DNA of 64,000 nt from Sphingobium sp. (GCF_003248505.1 NZ_QFOA01000012.1:3168-67167), one strand, 5' to 3'; positions 1-7,966 are shown, counted from the first letter of the stretch. Notes: generated from the sequence alone by a model not told the origin. A program made the numbers and translations.

Positions 1-1
1 C

Positions 2-1402
2 GGGTTCAAGCTGACGCAGACCACCGTCACTGCCGACATCCGCAAGGAATTCGACGCGGGCATGGTCAACCCGGTCACCTTCGCGTTCGGCGGCGAATAT
101 CGGCGCGACACTTACGAAATCATGCAGGGCGATTTCGCGTCGACCTACAAGACGGGCGTTCAGTCCTTCCCCGGATACAAGGCGAGCGATGCGGGAGATT
201 TCAGGCGCAGTTCGCGCGCGGGCTATCTCAACCTTATCGCAGAGCCGGTCGACGGGTGGAGCGTCGACCTTGCCGGCCGGTACGAGGACTATACCGATTT
301 CGGCGACACGCTGATCTGGAAGGCGACGACCCGCTACGACTTCTCGCCCGCCTTTGCGATCCGCGGCACGGCGAGCACGGGCTTCCGCGCGCCGACTCTG
401 GCCGAACAGCATTATTCGACGATCAACGTCGGCCCGACCAGTGCCGTTGCGCAGTTGCCCCCCGGCACGCCTGCCGCCGCCCTGCTCGGCTTCGGGTCGC
501 TGCGTCCTGAAAAGTCGAAGAATTTCTCGGCCGGTTTCGTCTTCCGTCCGGTCCCCAAGCTGGCCGTCACGGTCGATGGCTATCTCATCAAGATCAAGGA
601 TCGCATCACCGGCACGGCATCGCGCAACGCCGTCATCAACGGCGCGGTGCAGCCGGGCGCGGCGGCGATCTTCGACGCGCTGGCGGCGGCGGGCATCGTG
701 CTCGACAGCGAATTGCAGCGCAGCGGCACGGTGGGCATTTCCAGCTTCACCAACGGCATCGACACGCGCACCTGGGGCATCGATTTTTCGGCGAGCTATC
801 CGGTGGCGCTGAACTTCGGTTCGTTGAACCTGTCGCTGACGGCGAACTACAATAAGACGAAGATCACCGACAACAAGGTCGGCTATCCGCTGTTCAACGC
901 CGCATCAGAGAGCAATATCGAGCGGGCCAATCCGGACTACAAGGTCGTCGCAGGCGTCCTGTTCAAGAGCGGGGGCTTCACGCTCAACCTGCGTGAAACC
1001 TTTTATGGCAAGACCAGCATATTGGTGCGCCCGGCATTCCAGTCGCTGGCGGCGGGTCGCGTGACCGTGGTGCCGAGCGGCGGCTTCATCATCGCCGACG
1101 GCGCGCCGGGATCGGGCCTTGCCAATACCGAGAACCTCTATTTCAACGGCGTGGTCAAGGCGACGGCGATCACCGATCTGGAGGCGGGATACGACTTCAA
1201 CGACCATGTCACTTTCTCGGTCGGCGCGAACAACCTGTTCAACCAGAAGCCCGACATCCCCAAGCTGCTTCAGGGCGTGACCGTGCCCGTGGGCGTGTCG
1301 CCCTACGTCAATGGCGCTGGCGCCTACAGCGCGTCCTACGGCCACGGGCCCTACGGCACGTCGGGCGGCTATTATTACGCGCGGATCGACTTCAAGTTCT
1401 GA
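2..1402 (+). CDS. TonB-dependent receptor, C-terminal part (truncated by window start)
   Basis: The frame is open from base 2, so the gene begins before the window; the first internal ATG (62) is not the true start. What is seen is the second half of the outer-membrane beta-barrel: alternating hydrophobic/aromatic strands, the family motif around GFRAPTLAEQ, a late NNLFNQKP strand and the C-terminal aromatic end YYYARIDFKF that barrel proteins use for BAM-mediated assembly. The family imports iron complexes, cobalamin, peptides or sugars with TonB energy; the plug domain is outside the window, so the substrate is unknown. The barrel is a paralogue of the complete receptor at 52379-55009. It lies 70 bases upstream of a Tat-exported PLP enzyme and an exported RidA-like gene on the same strand, which hints at a shared substrate. 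Confidence 0.95.
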   Translation, partial: GFKLTQTTVTADIRKEFDAGMVNPVTFAFGGEYRRDTYEIMQGDFASTYKTGVQSFPGYKASDAGDFRRSSRAGYLNLIAEPVDGWSVDLAGRYEDYTDFGDTLIWKATTRYDFSPAFAIRGTASTGFRAPTLAEQHYSTINVGPTSAVAQLPPGTPAAALLGFGSLRPEKSKNFSAGFVFRPVPKLAVTVDGYLIKIKDRITGTASRNAVINGAVQPGAAAIFDALAAAGIVLDSELQRSGTVGISSFTNGIDTRTWGIDFSASYPVALNFGSLNLSLTANYNKTKITDNKVGYPLFNAASESNIERANPDYKVVAGVLFKSGGFTLNLRETFYGKTSILVRPAFQSLAAGRVTVVPSGGFIIADGAPGSGLANTENLYFNGVVKATAITDLEAGYDFNDHVTFSVGANNLFNQKPDIPKLLQGVTVPVGVSPYVNGAGAYSASYGHGPYGTSGGYYYARIDFKF

Positions 1403-1417
1403 CGCGCTGACACGATC

Positions 1418-1447
1418 CGGGGCCGGTCCTTTGACGGATCGGCCCCG
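1418..1447 (+). terminator. Hairpin between receptor and PLP-enzyme gene
   Basis: A 12-bp stem (1418-1429 with 1436-1447, one G-T pair) closes a six-base loop just after the receptor stop codon. No T-run follows, so it may be a weak or Rho-assisted terminator, or a processing/attenuation element that lowers expression of the downstream genes. It ends 25 bases before the next start codon. Confidence 0.45.
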
Positions 1448-1472
1448 AATTCATGGGGGGAGAAGGGCCGCG

Positions 1473-2741
1473 ATGCAGTCTGTCGTTTCGCGCCGGGCCG
1501 TGATGCGGGGGACGCTGGGCGCGGCCAGCGCGGCGGCGATCGGCCCGGCGGCAAGGGCCGCTCCCACCCCGCTTCCCGACAGGGCGAGCTTTGCCGCGAC
1601 GCCGGTCGCCTATCTCGACAATGCGTCGACCCATCCGATCAGCCTCGCCGCGCGTTCAGCGATGGACGCCTATGTCGCGGCGCGCACCCTGGACCCGGCA
1701 GCCGTCACGCGCCGCCCCCTGGATCGCGCCGCGACCGTCGCCAAATTCGCCGCCTTGGTCAACGCCGCGCCCGACGAAGTCACATGGACCCCCTCCACCA
1801 CGGCAGGCGAGCAAAGCGTCCTGCGTGCACTCGGCCTTCCGCACCGGGGCGGGCGGATCGTCACCGATACGCTGCACTTCTACGCCGCATTCCCAATGTA
1901 TCAGGAACTCGCCCGTCAAGGCGTCGATGTCGCATGGGTGAAGGCGCGGGACGGTCGCATCGACCCCGACGACATGGCAAGCGCGATCCGACCGGGGACG
2001 CGGTTGGTCAGCCTGTCGCTGGTTTCCACCTACAACGGGTTCCAGCACGATCTCAAGGCCGTGTGCGACATCGCGCATCGGGCGGGCGCGTTGGTCTATG
2101 CCGACATCATCCACGCAGCGGGCGCCGTGCCGGTCGACCTTCATGGCAGCGGCGTCGATTTCGCCGCCTGTGCCAGCTATAAATGGCTGATGGGGGACTT
2201 CGGTCTCGGCTTCCTCTATGCGCGGCGCGGCGTGGTGGACGCGCTGCCGGTCGCAGATTTTGGCTATTACGGTGTCGCCGCGCCGGACGCGCCGCCGGGC
2301 ATCGGCCTGTCCCCACCCCTTACCCACATCTACCCGATGGACCCGCCCGGCGACGCGCCCACCAGCTATGCCAGAAGGCAAGGCGCGCTCGGCCATTTCG
2401 GCACCGGCACCTACGCACAGGCGGTGCTGGCGGCGATCGATTGCGGCCTCGACTATATCGCGGCCCTGGGTGTCCCCGCGATCCAGCAACATGCGCAGCA
2501 ACTGGTCGGAGCGATGCGCGAGGGGGTGCGCCATAAGGGCTATCGCATCGCGACCCCGGAAGAAGCGCGCACGCCGTTGCTGACCGTGCTGCTGCCCGAC
2601 GCGAAGGCGCGGCTCGCCGAACCGCTGGCGCGCGCGCAGGTTCGGCTGTCGCTGCACGACCATCATTTCCGCGTATCGCCATCGGTGTTCAACGATATGA
2701 CCGATGTGGAGCGGCTGCTCGCCGCGCTGCCCCGCGCCTGA
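1473..2741 (+). CDS. Tat-exported class V aminotransferase-like PLP enzyme
   Basis: 422 residues. The start at 1473 is chosen because a GGGGAGAAGG ribosome-binding site precedes it and because it opens directly into a twin-arginine signal (SRRAVMR, then an Ala-rich stretch ending ARAA), about 30 residues. The mature part is a fold-type I PLP enzyme of the class V family (cysteine desulfurase / isopenicillin-N-epimerase / kynureninase-like): the YLDNAS start, YADIIHAAG with the cofactor-binding Asp, and ASYKW with the Schiff-base lysine K237. The family performs transamination, epimerisation, desulfuration or beta-elimination; which applies here cannot be read from sequence. PLP is inserted before folding, which fits Tat export. 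It follows a TonB-dependent receptor and is 17 bases upstream of an exported RidA-like gene, whose family clears enamines/imines made by PLP enzymes. Confidence 0.9.
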   Translation: MQSVVSRRAVMRGTLGAASAAAIGPAARAAPTPLPDRASFAATPVAYLDNASTHPISLAARSAMDAYVAARTLDPAAVTRRPLDRAATVAKFAALVNAAPDEVTWTPSTTAGEQSVLRALGLPHRGGRIVTDTLHFYAAFPMYQELARQGVDVAWVKARDGRIDPDDMASAIRPGTRLVSLSLVSTYNGFQHDLKAVCDIAHRAGALVYADIIHAAGAVPVDLHGSGVDFAACASYKWLMGDFGLGFLYARRGVVDALPVADFGYYGVAAPDAPPGIGLSPPLTHIYPMDPPGDAPTSYARRQGALGHFGTGTYAQAVLAAIDCGLDYIAALGVPAIQQHAQQLVGAMREGVRHKGYRIATPEEARTPLLTVLLPDAKARLAEPLARAQVRLSLHDHHFRVSPSVFNDMTDVERLLAALPRA

Positions 2742-2758
2742 ACTGGAGAAGACCTCGC

Positions 2759-3190
2759 ATGAAACGCCTTATCTCCGCTGCCCTGCTGATCTCAGCCGTC
2801 CCGCTCGGCGCGCAGCCTGCGCCTGCGCCGCAAACGCTGCCTGCGACGCTGCCCTTCTCGCCCGCCGTGCGGGTTGGCGACACGCTCTATCTGTCGGGGC
2901 AGATCGGACAGGTGCCAGAGGGTATGGACCGGCACAAGGACGGGTTCGACGCAGCGGTGCGCGGTGCGATGGATGCCATCGGGCGCATTCTCAAGGATCA
3001 GGGCCTTGCCTTTGGCGATGTCGTCAAATGTACGGTGATGCTGGACGACATGGCGGACTGGCCGCGTTTCAATGCCGCCTATCTTCCCTATTTCGCGGGG
3101 AAGCGCCTGCCCGCGCGCAGCGCGTTCGGCGCGGACGGCCTGGCGATGGGCGCCCCGCTGGAAGTGGAGTGCATCGCCGCGTTTCGATGA
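2759..3190 (+). CDS. RidA/YjgF/UK114-family protein with Sec signal peptide
   Basis: 143 residues. Residues 1-23 form a Sec signal peptide (MKRL, hydrophobic core, cleavage near GAQ/APA). The rest is a complete RidA-fold domain: YLSGQIG, the FGDVVKCTVMLDD segment, and PARSAF with the conserved Arg (R120) that holds the substrate carboxylate in active enamine/imine deaminases, followed by LEVECIA. RidA proteins are trimeric and hydrolyse 2-aminoacrylate and related imines released by PLP enzymes; most are cytosolic, so an exported member is notable. The gene is 17 bases after the Tat-exported PLP enzyme, almost certainly in one transcript. I infer joint periplasmic chemistry; not shown by sequence alone. 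Confidence 0.92.
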   Translation: MKRLISAALLISAVPLGAQPAPAPQTLPATLPFSPAVRVGDTLYLSGQIGQVPEGMDRHKDGFDAAVRGAMDAIGRILKDQGLAFGDVVKCTVMLDDMADWPRFNAAYLPYFAGKRLPARSAFGADGLAMGAPLEVECIAAFR

Positions 3191-3194
3191 TGCG

Positions 3195-3389
3195 CTAAAT
3201 CGGCGTCGCTTCCCGCACGATCAGGACCGGAACGCCGTCGCGAACGGGGAAGGCAAGCCCGGCGATATCGGACAGGAGCGCGCTGCGCTGTGCGTCCCAG
3301 CGCAACGGGCCGCGCGTCAGCGGGCACACCAGCTTTTCGAGCAGCCACGGATCGACGGGCGGCGGAGCGGCGGCGATGATTTCGCTCAT
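3195..3389 (-). CDS. Trm112 family protein
   Basis: 64 residues. Small zinc-finger-like protein of the Trm112/YcaR (UPF0434) family: WLLEKLVCPLTRGPL near the N-terminus and the GLAFPVRDGVPVLI core. Only one cysteine of the usual metal-binding set is present, typical of many bacterial members. In eukaryotes and some bacteria Trm112 activates methyltransferases for tRNA and rRNA; the bacterial partner here is not known. The ATG (3389) overlaps the stop of the upstream Lon-domain gene by four bases (ATGA), so translation is coupled. Convergent with the RidA-like gene, separated by four bases. Confidence 0.9.
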   Translation of the reverse strand: MSEIIAAAPPPVDPWLLEKLVCPLTRGPLRWDAQRSALLSDIAGLAFPVRDGVPVLIVREATPI

Positions 3390-4000
3390 TGCATGGTCGC
3401 GCCGCCGTCGCGTTCGATGCGCCCGACGATCTGCATGAGCTGGATGATCCGTTCCGACCGGTCGGACAGGCTGTCCGCCTCCAGCAAAGTCTGCTTGGCG
3501 GCAGGGTCGAAGGGCGCGATCTGGGCGATGCCGTTCACGAGCGCGGTGTCGTCGAGACGCGACACCGCCGTCCAGTCGACCACATAGCCCAGTGCATCGG
3601 CAAAGCGGCGGGATTCCTGTTCCAGCGCGGCACGTTCGACGGCGGCGAGGGATTCGTCCTCCTGCGGAGCCTGTTCGACATCGGCCTCGACCTGGCGGAA
3701 CTGCGTCGAGACGGGCAGTTCGCGCATCACGCGGAATCGGGCGAGGCCAGTGAGGATGATGTTGAAGCGCCCGTCTTCCAACGCTTCGATATGGCTGACA
3801 TGGCCAAGGCAGCCCATGTCGAAGAGCGGCGGCACCGGCCCTGCCCCGCGCGGCTGGATCATGCCGATGCGGCGGTCGCGCGCCATCGCATCGTGGATCA
3901 ATGCCCGGTAGCGCGGCTCGAAGATATGAAGCGGCAACTCCATACCCGGCAGAAGCAGCGCACCGGACAGCGGAAAGATCGAGACGCGAGCGAGCGGCAT
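3386..4000 (-). CDS. LON peptidase N-terminal (substrate-binding) domain protein
   Basis: 204 residues. Contains the substrate-binding domain of Lon (RVSIFPLSGALLLPGMELPLHIFEPRYRAL type motif, split here over residues 5-35) but no AAA+ or protease domain. Stand-alone proteins of this type are widespread in alphaproteobacteria and their role is unclear; they may bind unfolded protein. The start at 4000 lies five bases after the thioredoxin-TPR stop; an in-frame upstream extension into that gene is unlikely. Middle gene of a three-gene operon, thioredoxin-TPR, Lon domain, Trm112, that suggests a protein-quality-control theme. Confidence 0.93.
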   Translation of the reverse strand: MPLARVSIFPLSGALLLPGMELPLHIFEPRYRALIHDAMARDRRIGMIQPRGAGPVPPLFDMGCLGHVSHIEALEDGRFNIILTGLARFRVMRELPVSTQFRQVEADVEQAPQEDESLAAVERAALEQESRRFADALGYVVDWTAVSRLDDTALVNGIAQIAPFDPAAKQTLLEADSLSDRSERIIQLMQIVGRIERDGGATMQ

Positions 4001-4005
4001 GGGCG

Positions 4006-4917
4006 TTACGAAAACAGGATCTGGGACAGCCTGCGCCGCTGGCCCGCCACCCATGGGTCTTCCAGACCGACCGCCTCGAAGATGGTGAGCAGCTGGCTCT
4101 TGGCCGCGCCGTCATTCCATTCTCGGTCGCGACGCACGATGTCCAGCAAGGCGTCCGCCGCGCCGTCCCGGTCGCCATTGGCCATGAGGCCGTTGGCCAG
4201 TTCGAACCGGGCGTCATGGTCGTCAGGGTTGGCCGCAACCTTCGCCTCGATGCCTGAAAGGTCGGCAACGGGCCGAACGTCGCGGGCGAGCGCGATGGCG
4301 GCCCGGGCCTGATCGATCGCGGCGTGATGGGCGGCATCGGGGGCAAGCGCGGCCAGCGCGGCTTCCGCTTCGTCCAGCTGTCCCAGCGCCACCAGCGCGC
4401 GGGCCTGACCGGCAACGACCTCCGGATTGTCGGGATCCATTTCAGCGATCTGGGCAAAGATCGAGAGCGCGCGATCCGCCTCGCCGCCCGCCAGCAGTTC
4501 CTCGCCCATGGCGATGAGCGGCGCGATCTCCTGCGCCAGCGCCTTTTCATCCGATTCGATAGGGAGCTGTGCCAGAATCTGGTCGAGATATTGCCGCAGC
4601 TGTCCTTCTGTGCGGGCCTGGCTCAGGTCCGCGACAGGCTGTCCCTGGAAGACGGCATAGACGGTCGGGATCGACTGGACACGAAATTGGCTGGCGATGA
4701 AACCGTTATCGTCGACATTGACCTTGACCAGCTTGACGCCCTTGGACGCATATTCCTCGCACACCTTTTCGATGACGGGCGCGAGCTGCTTGCAGGGGCC
4801 GCACCATTCGGCCCAGAAATCGACGACGACCAGACTGGTGCGCGACGGCTCCACCACGTCGCGGCGGAATTCCTCCACCGCCGCCTTTTCGGTTTCGCTC
4901 AGTCCCAGGGTCGCCAC
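4006..4917 (-). CDS. CnoX/YbbN-like thioredoxin-TPR protein
   Basis: 303 residues. Thioredoxin domain at about residues 20-125 with active site WCGPC (C39, C42), followed by TPR-like helices (residues 135-300, repeated Ala-rich helical pairs). This is the architecture of CnoX/YbbN, a chaperone-redoxin that protects and hands substrates to GroEL and DnaK during oxidative stress. E. coli CnoX has a degraded SXXC site, whereas this protein keeps both cysteines, so it may be an active reductase. First gene of the operon with the Lon-domain protein and Trm112. A dense palindromic region lies 24-96 bases upstream of its start. Confidence 0.93.
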   Translation of the reverse strand: MATLGLSETEKAAVEEFRRDVVEPSRTSLVVVDFWAEWCGPCKQLAPVIEKVCEEYASKGVKLVKVNVDDNGFIASQFRVQSIPTVYAVFQGQPVADLSQARTEGQLRQYLDQILAQLPIESDEKALAQEIAPLIAMGEELLAGGEADRALSIFAQIAEMDPDNPEVVAGQARALVALGQLDEAEAALAALAPDAAHHAAIDQARAAIALARDVRPVADLSGIEAKVAANPDDHDARFELANGLMANGDRDGAADALLDIVRRDREWNDGAAKSQLLTIFEAVGLEDPWVAGQRRRLSQILFS

Positions 4918-4940
4918 GCTTTTCTTCTCCTGATGTCGCT

Positions 4941-5013
4941 GCGGATCGATCCGCCCTTAGATCGCCATATGGGGCGCGTCCCCCTGCGGGCGCAAGATGA
5001 GCCTTAAGGGCGG
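4941..5013 (-). promoter_or_regulatory. Palindrome cluster upstream of the thioredoxin-TPR gene
   Basis: Within 73 bases there is a perfect 14-bp palindrome GCGGATCGATCCGC (4941-4954), overlapping the left arm of a perfect 9-bp inverted repeat (CCGCCCTTA 4951-4959, TAAGGGCGG 5005-5013). The spacer contains two further small hairpins (GGGG/CCCC at 4971-4983 and TGCG/CGCA at 4985-4994). The layout permits a three-way-junction-like RNA or competing DNA sites. It lies between the DUF2141 stop and the start at 4917, so it may combine a terminator with an operator or leader structure. Confidence 0.5.
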
Positions 5014-5019
5014 CGGCCT

Positions 5020-5466
5020 TCAAAGGAAATATTTGAGGCGGATGTCCTGTTCCACCGCCGATCCCGCAATGGCGAAGCTGGCCGAACGGAAACTGGGCGC
5101 ACCGAAGTGCAGCGCGGGATTGCGCGAAAAACCGACGCCTTCGCGCGGAATTCCGGCAAAGGTATCGAGCCGGCCATTGTTGTTTTCATCGTGGATGATG
5201 GCGATGGCATATTGGCCGGGCGTCAACATGCCGAGCGGGATCTGTCCGCTTTTGGCGGGCACGGCGAAGGATCGCTTGTCCGGGTCGTCGCTGCAATCGG
5301 GAAAATGGTCGGGGTGGCGGGTGACGCAGACCAGCACCTTACCCTTGGCCGAACGCAGGCCCAGCATGTCCATGCTGAGCGGCTGGGCGAGGTCGATGGG
5401 GGCTGCGCCCGTCAATCCCACGATCGCCGCCATCGTCAAAGGCATCGTCCTCAACCCGCCCGTCAT
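5020..5466 (-). CDS. DUF2141 domain secreted protein
   Basis: 148 residues. N-terminal hydrophobic signal (about residues 8-27), then a compact beta-sandwich domain with the DUF2141 signatures LTPGQYAIAIIHDENNNGRLD and GIPREGVGFS (first motif split at residues 76-96). The Asp/Asn-rich DENNNGRLD turn resembles a calcium-binding loop. Function of the family is unknown; members are periplasmic or surface proteins. Its ATG overlaps the stop of the sterol desaturase-like gene by four bases, so the two are translationally coupled and probably work in the same envelope process. Confidence 0.88.
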   Translation of the reverse strand: MTGGLRTMPLTMAAIVGLTGAAPIDLAQPLSMDMLGLRSAKGKVLVCVTRHPDHFPDCSDDPDKRSFAVPAKSGQIPLGMLTPGQYAIAIIHDENNNGRLDTFAGIPREGVGFSRNPALHFGAPSFRSASFAIAGSAVEQDIRLKYFL

Positions 5467-6191
5467 GCCTTGCCCCCGGAAAAGTCGCCCAGCCCCCGGT
5501 CGGTCCCGCACAGGCGATCCCACACACGGAAATAAAGGCCGTAATTGCAGCGATACTGGTCGTGGTGCCGCTGGTGATGCGTGGCGGTGATGAGCCAGCC
5601 GCCCAGCGGCCCGCGCACCAGCCAGCGCGGAAACATTTCCCACCCCATATGATTGCTGACGCCCATCACCGTCATGATCGTCAGCACGACGGCCAGCGCG
5701 CCGACATGGATGGGGATGAGGAAGACGAGCGCGGGGATCGCCACCGCGCCGCTCAGCGCTTCCCACGGGTGGAAGCTCATCGCCGCCCAGGCGGTGGGCG
5801 GGCGGCTTGCGTGATGGACGGCGTGGGCGATGCGGAACAGGCGGGGTCGGTGCATCCAGCGATGCGTCCAGTAGAACCAAGTGTCGTGCGCCGCGAGATA
5901 GAGCAGCACCGACACCGGCAGATACCAAAGCGGACGGTCGGCGACGTCGCTATAGATGCGCGTCCAGCCATGCGCCTGCCATCCCCAGGCGACGATCCCC
6001 GCCGGTACGCCGTAGATGAATGCCGAGAGGAGCGACCAGCCGACTTCGCGCCCCATCTGCCCTTCGAGGCCGCGATACAGGCCGGGCTGGCGGATGCGCG
6101 TCGCCAGCGCGAAGCCGCCGCTTGCCAGAAGATAGCGCACGGCGACGATGGCGCTCATCGCCAGCGCGGACAGGAGGATGGCTGCGACCAT
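5463..6191 (-). CDS. Sterol desaturase / fatty-acid hydroxylase family membrane protein
   Basis: 242 residues. Multi-pass membrane protein with the di-iron histidine motifs of the fatty-acid hydroxylase superfamily: HDTWFYWTHRWMH (about residues 100-112), HAVHH, and HHQRHH near the C-terminus. Enzymes of this class hydroxylate or desaturate lipids, sterols, hopanoids or carotenoids using O2. The substrate cannot be told from sequence. Start 6191 is preferred to an upstream in-frame GTG-type extension because the hydrophobic segment begins there. Coupled by ATGA to the DUF2141 gene downstream. Confidence 0.9.
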   Translation of the reverse strand: MVAAILLSALAMSAIVAVRYLLASGGFALATRIRQPGLYRGLEGQMGREVGWSLLSAFIYGVPAGIVAWGWQAHGWTRIYSDVADRPLWYLPVSVLLYLAAHDTWFYWTHRWMHRPRLFRIAHAVHHASRPPTAWAAMSFHPWEALSGAVAIPALVFLIPIHVGALAVVLTIMTVMGVSNHMGWEMFPRWLVRGPLGGWLITATHHQRHHDQYRCNYGLYFRVWDRLCGTDRGLGDFSGGKA

Positions 6192-6251
6192 GGAGGTCCT
6201 ATAGCCCGGCTTTACCCAGGAACCAACCCGCACGGAACCAAAGGCGCGTTT

Positions 6252-7142
6252 CTACGTTCTGGGCCGCGCCTGACGGTAGCTGCCGAGCTGGCGCACCCAT
6301 TTGGTATGGAATTCCAGTTCGGCGAGCGCACGATCCACCGCCGGGTCGCCCGGCATCCCTTCGATATCGCAAAAGAATTCCGTCGCGGCAAAGCTCGCGC
6401 CGCGCTGGTAGCTTTCCAGCTTGGTCATATTGACCCCGTTGGTCGCAAAGCCGCCCATCGCCTTGTAGAGCGCGGCGGGAATATTCTTCACCTCGAACAG
6501 GAAGGTCGTCATGACCGGGCCGATATCGGGCGCGGGCATCCGGGGTTCTTGCGCCAGGACGAGGAAGCGCGTCATATTGTCGTCGCTGTCCTCGATATTT
6601 TCCGAGATGAGGTGGAGGCCGTAGAGTTCGGCGGCCAGATAGGGCGCGATGGCCCCTTCCCCCACGATCCGGCGTTCGGCCACCAACGCAGCCGCGCCTG
6701 CTGTATCGGCATAGGCGACCGGCTGGATGCCGCGTTCGCGCAGATAATGACGGCATTGGCCCAGCGCCTGCGGATGGCTGAGCGCGCTGGAGATGAGGCC
6801 GTCGTCGGGAGCCATCAGGCAGTGACGGATGCGCAGGAAATATTCGTCGATGATCGACAGGCCCGATTCGGGCAGCAGGAAGTGCATGTCGGCGACGCGG
6901 CCATGCAGGCTGTTTTCGATCGGGATGATCGCGCGCGCCGCCTGGCCCGAACGCACGGCGTCGATCGCATCCTCGAACGCGAAGCAGGGCAAGGGCACGC
7001 AATCGGGCGCATAATCGAGCGCCGCGAGATGCGAATTAGCACCCGGCGCACCCTGATAGGCGACGGCGCGGGCCGGGTCGGCGGCGGCCCTGCGCGCGAG
7101 GTCGGCGACGATGGCGCGGGCGGGAGCGGGGTAGTTATCCAT
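6252..7142 (-). CDS. pheA: Prephenate dehydratase
   Basis: 296 residues. Converts prephenate to phenylpyruvate in phenylalanine synthesis. The catalytic PDT domain shows YQGAPGANSH near the start and PIENSLHGRV; the C-terminal ACT domain (about residues 210-285) has the ESYQRGASFAATEF segment corresponding to the phenylalanine-binding ESRP region, so feedback inhibition by Phe is likely. No chorismate mutase domain is fused. Start 7142 (MDNYPAPAR) fits the family better than an upstream in-frame start. Divergent from the cytochrome c gene; a nested inverted repeat lies between them. Confidence 0.95.
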   Translation of the reverse strand: MDNYPAPARAIVADLARRAAADPARAVAYQGAPGANSHLAALDYAPDCVPLPCFAFEDAIDAVRSGQAARAIIPIENSLHGRVADMHFLLPESGLSIIDEYFLRIRHCLMAPDDGLISSALSHPQALGQCRHYLRERGIQPVAYADTAGAAALVAERRIVGEGAIAPYLAAELYGLHLISENIEDSDDNMTRFLVLAQEPRMPAPDIGPVMTTFLFEVKNIPAALYKAMGGFATNGVNMTKLESYQRGASFAATEFFCDIEGMPGDPAVDRALAELEFHTKWVRQLGSYRQARPRT

Positions 7143-7174
7143 GGGCGAGTGCCGCTTAGAGTCTCGTCCCCCAC

Positions 7175-7208
7175 CGCGCAAGCATTTGGGTTCAACCCGG
7201 CTTGCGCG
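7175..7208. promoter_or_regulatory. Nested inverted repeat in the pheA / cytochrome c divergent region
   Basis: Perfect 9-bp arms CGCGCAAGC (7175-7183) and GCTTGCGCG (7200-7208) enclose an 11-bp palindrome GGGTTCAACCC (7188-7198). It lies 33 bases upstream of pheA and 85 bases upstream of the cytochrome gene. It may be a dyad operator or a leader hairpin of the pheA mRNA; no leader peptide rich in Phe was seen. Confidence 0.45.
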
Positions 7209-7292
7209 CTCGCCTGTCCGCCTTTATGGCATCCGGGCAACAGGGGGCACGACCGAAAGCCGCCATCTATTGGGTAAGGGAAGTCAGGCGAG

Positions 7293-7955
7293 ATGGGCGA
7301 TCGTTTCAATACCGTGGCGGGCTGGGCTTTATTTGCGGGCATTATCGCCCTCGGCGGTGCGATCGTCAGTTCCAAATATTTCGATAGCCATCGTCCTGAA
7401 AAGATGGGCTACGCCATCGAGGGCGTGGAGGCGGAAGGCGCAGGCGCGGCCAGCGGCCCCGGCCTCAACACGCTGCTTGCCAGCGCCGATGTCGCGGCGG
7501 GCGAAAAGGTCTTCGCCAAGTGTGCCGCATGCCACACCGTCAACCAGGGCGGCGCCAACGGCATCGGCCCCAATCTCTATGCCACGGTCGGCGAAGGGAT
7601 CGGCCAGGGCAAGGGCGGCTTCGCCTTCTCCGACGCGCTCAAGAGCAAGGGCGGCAACTGGACCTTCGAAAATCTCGACCACTGGCTGACCAGCCCGCGC
7701 GAATTCGCGCCGGGGACCAAGATGACCTTCGCGGGCCTTGGCAACCCCAAGGATCGCGCGAACCTGATCGCGTGGCTGAACACGCAGGGGTCCAACCTGC
7801 CGCTGCCCGCCGCCGACGCCGCCCCCGCCGAAGCGAGCGCGACCGCCGAGGGCGCTGCCGCCAACGCGACCAACGCCTCCGAAAGCGTCAAGGGCGCTGC
7901 CCCCGCCAACGCGGCGCCTGCGGGCGGCCCGGCCACCGCGCCCACCGGCAAGTAA
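7293..7955 (+). CDS. Membrane-anchored class I cytochrome c
   Basis: 220 residues. An uncleaved N-terminal membrane anchor (residues 9-26) is followed by a class I cytochrome c domain with the haem site CAACH (C77, C80, H81) and a likely axial Met in GTKMTF (M144). The anchored layout matches CycM/cytochrome c552-type electron carriers that shuttle electrons between the bc1 complex and cytochrome oxidases at the periplasmic face. The last 50 residues are an Ala/Pro/Asn-rich low-complexity tail. Single-gene unit, divergent from pheA. Confidence 0.94.
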   Translation: MGDRFNTVAGWALFAGIIALGGAIVSSKYFDSHRPEKMGYAIEGVEAEGAGAASGPGLNTLLASADVAAGEKVFAKCAACHTVNQGGANGIGPNLYATVGEGIGQGKGGFAFSDALKSKGGNWTFENLDHWLTSPREFAPGTKMTFAGLGNPKDRANLIAWLNTQGSNLPLPAADAAPAEASATAEGAAANATNASESVKGAAPANAAPAGGPATAPTGK

Positions 7956-7966
7956 GGGGAACCAAG

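Noticed and set aside
7181..7205. T-arm-like GGGTTCAACCC suggesting a tRNA or tRNA fragment
   Set aside because: The palindrome cannot form a 5-bp stem with a seven-base T-loop, and no acceptor, D or anticodon arms surround it.
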